From the NCBI RefSeq assembly GCF_000420645.1, contig NZ_ATVI01000006.1, positions 434,001-498,000 on the forward strand: 64,000 bases of DNA. The letters run 5' to 3'. The notes below the pieces were generated by a model, which did not search any database, was not told the origin of the DNA, and was given only the letters and a program-made list of their open reading frames with translations. The translations under genes were made by a program, and so were the position numbers. This DNA comes from Nevskia ramosa DSM 11499 (GTDB taxonomy: Bacteria > Pseudomonadota > Gammaproteobacteria > Nevskiales > Nevskiaceae). Shown in pieces: positions 58,991 to 64,000 of the stretch (position 1 is the stretch's first letter; each line of letters starts with the position of its first letter).

Positions 58991-61627
58991 TCAGGGTAAG
59001 GATTCGAGCTGGCGCAAGGCGGCAGCGGCTTCGGGGCGATCGGGCTGGATCGCGGCCAGTTCGGTGAGCACGGCGCGGGCGTCGTCAGGCGCGCGCTCGG
59101 CCAGCGCCATCGCGATCCGCAGCAGCGGCTCATAGGCCGGACGGAAATCGGGGCTCCGGCGCAGCACGGCGAGCAGCGGCTCGTGAACCTGCGCGAGCAT
59201 CGCCTGTGGATCGGCGACTGGCTGCACATTCATGCCGGCCTTGAGGAAAGCGTTGCGGGCCTGCCAGTAGGCGGCGATGCGGCTCTGCCATTCGGTGTCG
59301 GCCGCGGCTCGTGGCGCGCCGAAGACGGCGGCCGGGCTGGCCGTCCACTGATCGATCACGCTCATCAGTCGATCACGCGGGCGGCTGTCCGGCGCATAGG
59401 TCAGTTGCGGCGCGCGATAGCTGACGACGGGATGATCGTCGCGATTGGCGATCACGCCGGCACTGAAAGCGCGCAGCGACGCAGCGTCGGCGACGATGCT
59501 GCCGGGCAGAACGAAAGCATCGTCGTACTGCAAGCCGGCCAAGGCGTCACCACGCTGCTCTGCGCTCAGACGCGCAGCCAGCTGCGCGCGATCGAACGGC
59601 GCGCCGCTGACCAGCCCGAGCACCGGCGTATCGAGGCTGTAGGTGGCGAGCATCGCGACGGCATCCGGATAGACGGCCAGATAGGCCGCGACGATCGCCT
59701 GCAAGCTGGCGAGATCGAGCTGATGCAGCGGCAGCCACTGGCAGAACAGGCCGCCGGGCGCGAGCCGCGCACGCACCGCATCGAAATGCTCGACGGTGTA
59801 CAGCGCGCCCGAGCCGCTGCGCGCCGGGTGGAACAGGTCGGCGACGATGACGTCGTAGAGCGTCTCGCTGGCACGCACGTAGCGGCGTGCGTCGGCGGCG
59901 ACGATGTGCGGTTGCGGCGCCGGGCTTGGTACGAACAGCCGCGAGGCTTCGATCACTTCCGGCAACAGCTCGACAGCGTCGACGCTCAGATTCTTGTCAA
60001 CCGCTGCGGCGCTGGACGTGATGCCCGTTCCAAGCCCGAGAAACAGCGCGCGCTTCGGATCGCCATGCAGCAGCAGCGGCGCCCAGGCTTCGCGGGCATC
60101 GGTGAAACGCGTCTGGCTGGAGCCTTCGCGAGCGCGATCGTTGATGTGCAGACGCCGCTCGCCGCCGGCGTCTTCGATCACCGAAACCGCGGCCATCACG
60201 CCATCGCGATAGCTGAGAATCCGCCCGCCGTCCGGCACGGTGACGAAGCGCAGCGAGGGCGCGACCAGCAGCCAGGCGATGCCGGCGGCCGCAGCGGCGA
60301 GCACAGGCACGCGGCGCGCTTGGCGGATCGGCAACAGCAGCAGATAAGCCAGCGCCAGCAGGCCGATCAGCGGCCCGGCGCCGAGCAGCGGCAGCAGCGC
60401 GACGGCAATCAAGGGCGCAGCGAAAGTTGCGCCCAGCGTATTCGCGGCCAGCGCATCGCCGAGCCGCCAGCCAGCGTCGCGAGCCTCGACGCTCAGGTGG
60501 CTGAACAGCGCACCCATCGCCAGCGTCGGGATCAGGAAGGCGAGCGCGGCAAGCGTGGCTTCGGCGATCAGTGCGGCTTCGAAACCGCCGCCGAGCGCAC
60601 CGGCCACGATCTGCTTGACCGCCACGCCCCGGGTCATCGCCAGGCCGCCGAGCAGCACGCCGAACGCGGTCAGCACCAGCAGACGCGTGCGCAAGCTTGC
60701 GGCATCGCGATGCGCGCCGAGCCAGCGCTGCCCAGCCTGATATAGCGCCGCACCCAGGGCGGTGCCGAGCAGATAGATCGCCAGCGCTGCGGCGTAGGTG
60801 TAGACGGTGTTCTCGGCGATCTGGCTGATCACTCTGACGATCAGCACCTCGTAGCCGATGCCGAGCAAGCCGGTCGCGGCCAGGCGCAGCAGCGGTACCG
60901 CGCTGCGCGCAGCGGCCGGCGCTTCGGCAGCTGACTCAAGTCCACCGAAAGCGCGCCAGGCATACACAGCGCAGAGCAGATTCAAGGCAGCGGCGATCGC
61001 AGCCGTGGCGTTGTAGCCGAGCTTCGGCGCCAGCAGAAAGGCGCTGGCGATCACACCGAACACCGCACCCAGCGTGTTGGCTGCATACAGGCCGCCGATC
61101 GCGTAGCCCTGCGCACGCAGCCGGCCAAACACCTGTGCCAGCGCCGGCAGGGTGGCGCCCATCGCTGCCGTGGCCGGCAGCAGGATCAGCAGCGGGCCGA
61201 GGAAGGCGACCAGCCAGTGGCGCAGCGCGCCGGGTTCGGGGCCGATGGCGACGGTCAGCGCGCCGCCGAGCATCGGCATCAAGGGGATCAGCAGCAGCGC
61301 CCAGAGCGCGATGGTCAGTTCGAGCAACGCGTAGCCGCGGCCGGGCCGTGCGCTGCGCGCGATCCAGGCGCCACAGCGCCAGGCACCCAGTGCCAGGCCA
61401 CCGAAGAACGCGGCGACCACGGCCAGCACCGAAACGATTTCATGACCGAGCCAGACGCCAAGCTGCTGGGTCCAGACGATCTGGTAAACGAGCCCGGCGA
61501 AGCCGGACACGAGCATCAGCAGCGCCACGCCGGCAGGGCGTGGCACGGCTTGCAGAAATGGCAAAGCCGTCGCGGGCGACGGCAGCGGAACAGCGGGAGA
61601 ATTCAAGGGCAACGAGCAATCCATCAA
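58991..61627 (-). CDS. Fused MFS-like membrane / spermidine-synthase-like protein
   Basis: 878 residues. The N-terminal about 480 residues have roughly 12 or more hydrophobic segments (LVSGFAGLVYQIVWTQQLGV is typical). The C-terminal domain has a spermidine-synthase/methyltransferase-like Rossmann fold with ALFLGLGTGITSSAA and YDVIVADLFHPA. A final helical region has TPR-like character. Such fusions are widespread but functionally uncharacterised, and polyamine synthesis should not be assumed. It is preceded by the terminator of the PHP gene, so the three genes 61627-57146 likely have their own promoter or depend on read-through. Confidence 0.85.
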   Translation of the reverse strand: MMDCSLPLNSPAVPLPSPATALPFLQAVPRPAGVALLMLVSGFAGLVYQIVWTQQLGVWLGHEIVSVLAVVAAFFGGLALGAWRCGAWIARSARPGRGYALLELTIALWALLLIPLMPMLGGALTVAIGPEPGALRHWLVAFLGPLLILLPATAAMGATLPALAQVFGRLRAQGYAIGGLYAANTLGAVFGVIASAFLLAPKLGYNATAAIAAALNLLCAVYAWRAFGGLESAAEAPAAARSAVPLLRLAATGLLGIGYEVLIVRVISQIAENTVYTYAAALAIYLLGTALGAALYQAGQRWLGAHRDAASLRTRLLVLTAFGVLLGGLAMTRGVAVKQIVAGALGGGFEAALIAEATLAALAFLIPTLAMGALFSHLSVEARDAGWRLGDALAANTLGATFAAPLIAVALLPLLGAGPLIGLLALAYLLLLPIRQARRVPVLAAAAAGIAWLLVAPSLRFVTVPDGGRILSYRDGVMAAVSVIEDAGGERRLHINDRAREGSSQTRFTDAREAWAPLLLHGDPKRALFLGLGTGITSSAAAVDKNLSVDAVELLPEVIEASRLFVPSPAPQPHIVAADARRYVRASETLYDVIVADLFHPARSGSGALYTVEHFDAVRARLAPGGLFCQWLPLHQLDLASLQAIVAAYLAVYPDAVAMLATYSLDTPVLGLVSGAPFDRAQLAARLSAEQRGDALAGLQYDDAFVLPGSIVADAASLRAFSAGVIANRDDHPVVSYRAPQLTYAPDSRPRDRLMSVIDQWTASPAAVFGAPRAAADTEWQSRIAAYWQARNAFLKAGMNVQPVADPQAMLAQVHEPLLAVLRRSPDFRPAYEPLLRIAMALAERAPDDARAVLTELAAIQPDRPEAAAALRQLESLP

Positions 61628-61641
61628 GACACTGCAACGTC

Positions 61642-61674
61642 AAAAACCGGCTGCGGGCAAACGCCCGCAGCCGG
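61642..61674 (-). terminator. Rho-independent terminator after the PHP-type gene
   Basis: CCGGCTGCGGGC (61647-61658) and GCCCGCAGCCGG (61663-61674) form a perfect 12-bp stem with loop AAAC. On the minus strand TTTTTG follows. It lies 20 bp after the stop of the PHP-type gene and only 15 bp before the start of the next gene on the same strand, so it may also act as an attenuator. Confidence 0.85.
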
Positions 61675-61694
61675 GTTCAACAAACGCTACTGCC

Positions 61695-63737
61695 TTACTT
61701 CACGCCGGCCACTACAGTGCCGCCGCGAACTTCGACATAGATCGGGTTCGAGTAGAACCACAGATCGGTGAACGCTTCGACGTCGACGTCCAGACGACGG
61801 CCGGCGCCCTGCACCGGCAGATGGGTCAGGCAGTTGACGTTGGCGGCAGCGGCCGTCGGATCAGCGCAGGCCACGGCATCCGGGAACACCGTGATGTTGT
61901 TGGCCAGCGTGTCGACCAGCGGGTTGCCCGCAGCATCGGTCTCGTTCGGCACGGCGGCCGGGATGTTGCTGCCGCGCAGGCGGATGTACTGCGACTGCTT
62001 GACGTTCGGCACGCGCTGCTTGATCACCTTGTAGCCGCCCGGCAGTGCGGTCCAGTTGGCCGCGCTGTAGGTGGCACGGATGGCCGTCGACGGGTTGGTC
62101 GCGTTCGGGCTGTCCTGCGCGCCGCCCACGCCGCCCGGAGCAGCACCGGCATACAGCGGGCTGTCCGGCGAGATGTAGCCAGTGACCAGACCGGAAATCA
62201 GATCGACGTGATCGAGCACCGGCTGGTTCAGCGGCTGGGTGATGCCGACCTGCAGCAGCGACGGGTTCGGGATCGTGTACGGCGACAGATTGGTGCCTTC
62301 CGGATCACGCAGCACGGCGACGATGGTGACTTCTTCGCCCTTGTTGATCACCAGCTTTTCACCCTGCTGGGCACAACGCGAGGTTTCGAAGCCTTCATTG
62401 CGAATGGCCGCGCGGGTGACCGCAGCAATTGCCGCCAGCTGGTCGTCAGCGCTGACGCCGGTGCTGCGGCAGGCGACGAACGCCAGACGGTCGATCAGAT
62501 CGCCGTTGACGTAGTACGAGTTGCCGCTGCGCATGCCATCGACGATCGCCTGCGGGGTCAGCGGCTTGCCGCCGGTCTTGGCCAGCACGTGCGAACGGTT
62601 GAACTCGCCCGGGTACTGATCGCTGGTCGAACGGACATCATCCGGGCCGAACGAGCCGCGGCTGTGGTAGTCCGAATTGTTGAAGATCCACCAGTTGCGG
62701 CCTTCGCCGAGCAGGGCATCCCAGACGCCGCCGAGCTTGCCGGTGTAGTAGCCGGCGCCGCCGTAGGTGCCACCGCCGGTCGCGCCAGCGCCGTAGCTGC
62801 GGTTGTTGCTGGCCTGATGGCCCGGGCCGCCTTCGAAGCCGAACGCCACGGTCGGGCCGGCGTTGTTGAAGTTGCGCAGGTGCTCGATGTTGAAGCCGTT
62901 GCTGCCGTTCGGATTGAACACGCCGGCACGCTCGAGATGCGCCGGGATGTAGTAGCTGCTGGTCGGGTACTTGGCCTGCAGCCAGCGCACGCCTTCCACC
63001 GTCTTCAGGTGGCCGAGGGTGCCGCTGTCCTGGGCGCCGGTCAGCTTGCGGCCGCGGGCATCGAGGAATTCGTTGCGGGCGCCGCCCGGCACGGTGCAAT
63101 CCCACTGGTTGTCGGCACCACGGCTGAGATCGGTATCCGCGCGATCGAAGCAGTATTCCCACTGCGCGCCGGGATCGGCATTGCCGCGGCCGGTGGCCGG
63201 CAGCTGACCGGTGATGACGGCAGTATCGGAGTGCTCATGACCGGCAACCACCGATTCCAGACCGATGAAGATCGGCTTGCGCTTGGCTTCGGCCATCGCT
63301 TCCAGCAGCGGGTATTCGAACTGCTGGGTGGACTGCCAGCGGAACATGTAGCCCTCGGCCGCGCGATCGCCCTTCACCGCAGCGATGCCGATCGAATCCG
63401 CCCAGGACGTGCCCGGACCCTGACCCGGCACGAACGGATTGCTGGACGGGGTGAACACGGTTTCGTCGTCGGCCAGGGTGCAGTTGCGGGTGCCGCCGCC
63501 GCCGTGGCCGGCGAGGATGAACCAGTCGAGGCCGTAGGTATCGACCGACTTGTTGACCAGCTTCTGGACCGAGATCTGGCCGTCGGAGCAGGTGGTGTGA
63601 TTGTGGAAATCGCCAACGACATAGCGACCCTGGTCACGGGTTTGGGCGCTGACCGAGGTGGCGGCCACTGCGGCCGCAACGCCGAACGCGGCGGTCACAG
63701 CCACGCGAAAGACGTTCGGCTTGAACGAGTGATGCAT
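61695..63737 (-). CDS. Secreted PHP-like (DUF3604-type) protein
   Basis: 680 residues with a signal peptide (VTAAFGVAAAVAATSVSAQ). The N-terminal PHP-type metal site is visible in VVGDFHNHTTCSDGQ. Further His-rich motifs are ILAGHGGGG, VAGHEHSD, YIPAHLERAG and NNSDYHSRGS. A Gly-rich stretch (SYGAGATGGGTYGGAGYYTG) lies in the middle. It is likely a periplasmic or extracellular metal-dependent phosphoesterase-like enzyme; the substrate is unknown. First gene of the cluster with the MFS/spermidine synthase, PPIase and HupE genes. Confidence 0.82.
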   Translation of the reverse strand: MHHSFKPNVFRVAVTAAFGVAAAVAATSVSAQTRDQGRYVVGDFHNHTTCSDGQISVQKLVNKSVDTYGLDWFILAGHGGGGTRNCTLADDETVFTPSSNPFVPGQGPGTSWADSIGIAAVKGDRAAEGYMFRWQSTQQFEYPLLEAMAEAKRKPIFIGLESVVAGHEHSDTAVITGQLPATGRGNADPGAQWEYCFDRADTDLSRGADNQWDCTVPGGARNEFLDARGRKLTGAQDSGTLGHLKTVEGVRWLQAKYPTSSYYIPAHLERAGVFNPNGSNGFNIEHLRNFNNAGPTVAFGFEGGPGHQASNNRSYGAGATGGGTYGGAGYYTGKLGGVWDALLGEGRNWWIFNNSDYHSRGSFGPDDVRSTSDQYPGEFNRSHVLAKTGGKPLTPQAIVDGMRSGNSYYVNGDLIDRLAFVACRSTGVSADDQLAAIAAVTRAAIRNEGFETSRCAQQGEKLVINKGEEVTIVAVLRDPEGTNLSPYTIPNPSLLQVGITQPLNQPVLDHVDLISGLVTGYISPDSPLYAGAAPGGVGGAQDSPNATNPSTAIRATYSAANWTALPGGYKVIKQRVPNVKQSQYIRLRGSNIPAAVPNETDAAGNPLVDTLANNITVFPDAVACADPTAAAANVNCLTHLPVQGAGRRLDVDVEAFTDLWFYSNPIYVEVRGGTVVAGVK

Positions 63738-63851
63738 TGAGAATCTCCGATGAGGAATCTGGGAATCCAGGAATTTTTTGGGCAGCGTTTTCGCGATCAG
63801 TCGCCGGCCCCACTGGCAGCTGTCGCGAGACCCAGACCGTAGAGGCCGCAG

Positions 63852-63885
63852 TTGACGCTTCGGTGAAGCTTTGATGAAGCGTCAA
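63852..63885. promoter_or_regulatory. Inverted repeat with Pho-box-like direct repeats upstream of the PHP-type gene
   Basis: In the 263-bp stretch 63738-64000, TTGACGCTTC (63852-63861) and GAAGCGTCAA (63876-63885) form a perfect 10-bp inverted repeat with a 14-bp spacer. On the minus strand CTTCATC and CTTCACC recur at 11-bp spacing, the spacing of PhoB half-sites. A similar pair (CTTCACA/GTTCACT) lies near 63943-63962. A candidate operator 115-150 bp upstream of the start; the regulator is unknown. The window ends here without another gene. Confidence 0.4.
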
Positions 63886-64000
63886 GCGATGTGCGAAATC
63901 AGTTTTTTGTCTTACGCATCACTCACTTGCGGCCGTACGCACCCTTCACATTTCGTTCACTCAGGGTCGGAAATGATCAGCCCGGCCTCGACCATTCCGG

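Noticed and set aside
61821-63740. Long plus-strand open frame opposite the PHP-type gene
   Set aside because: Antisense shadow with no recognisable motif; the minus-strand protein has a signal peptide and PHP motifs.
1-64000. CRISPR arrays, rRNA genes, riboswitches, toxin-antitoxin or prophage genes
   Set aside because: I saw no regularly spaced repeats, rRNA, conserved riboswitch cores, integrase or phage structural genes.

Overview
The window is a high-GC bacterial chromosome segment. Gene content (DctA and MaeB, an Fe-S bacterial photolyase, a ligase-associated DEXH helicase, MalT-like regulators, many envelope proteins) fits an aromatic-degrading proteobacterium. A gammaproteobacterium of the Nevskia/Solimonas/Hydrocarboniphaga type is my best guess, but that is inference. 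About 38 kb in the middle (9.2-47.6 kb) is a dense aromatic catabolism region. It is flanked by housekeeping or accessory genes and, on the right, by a tRNA-Arg(CCG).

Layout. (1) 0-9.2 kb: outer-membrane porin, response regulator, hybrid histidine kinase, C4-dicarboxylate transporter DctA and malic enzyme MaeB. A shared sequence motif occurs in the two divergent promoter regions. (2) 9.2-15.3 kb: a Rieske oxygenase/reductase pair of the vanillate-demethylase type, an AraC-type regulator with a transposase-like N-terminus, and a MalT-like (LAL) regulator. (3) 15.4-27.6 kb, minus strand: a complete dmp-type operon, with multicomponent phenol hydroxylase (dmpKLMNOP), ferredoxin (Q), catechol 2,3-dioxygenase (B) and the whole meta-cleavage pathway (C, D, E, H, F, G, I). 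It has a recognisable sigma-54 promoter and a divergent MopR/DmpR-type phenol sensor (28.05-29.9 kb). (4) 30.2-39.2 kb, minus strand: an envelope module of RND transporter, DUF1329, YCF48 beta-propeller, DUF1302 and a second DUF1329. The decayed tail of a second YCF48 gene and a tiny Cys-containing ORF lie within or in front of it. (5) 39.8-46.7 kb: a toluene-4-monooxygenase-type operon (tmoABCDE), with its tmoF-like reductase inverted downstream. A NahR-like LysR regulator and a NahAa-like reductase follow, without a dioxygenase. (6) 46.7-47.6 kb: a second AraC regulator with a transposase-like N-terminus. (7) 48-64 kb: tRNA-Arg, DUF2256 plus Fe-S photolyase, TIGR01777 epimerase, PdeM and DEXH helicase (carrying an in-frame REP palindrome), RarD, two multiheme cytochromes c, and a HupE / PPIase / MFS-spermidine synthase / PHP-protein cluster.

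How it works together (established pathways). The toluene monooxygenase hydroxylates benzene or toluene to phenol or cresol, and phenol hydroxylase makes catechols. DmpB cleaves the ring, and the two meta branches (DmpC-I-H and DmpD) converge on DmpE, G and F, giving pyruvate and acetyl-CoA. The MopR-like sensor retains the phenol-binding and zinc-binding residues. The envelope module probably moves hydrophobic substrate or product across the outer membrane (inference).

The most unusual observation is the pair of AraC regulators at 11.6 and 46.7 kb. Their N-terminal half looks like the N-terminal domain of IS5/IS1182-type transposases, and they bracket the catabolic region.
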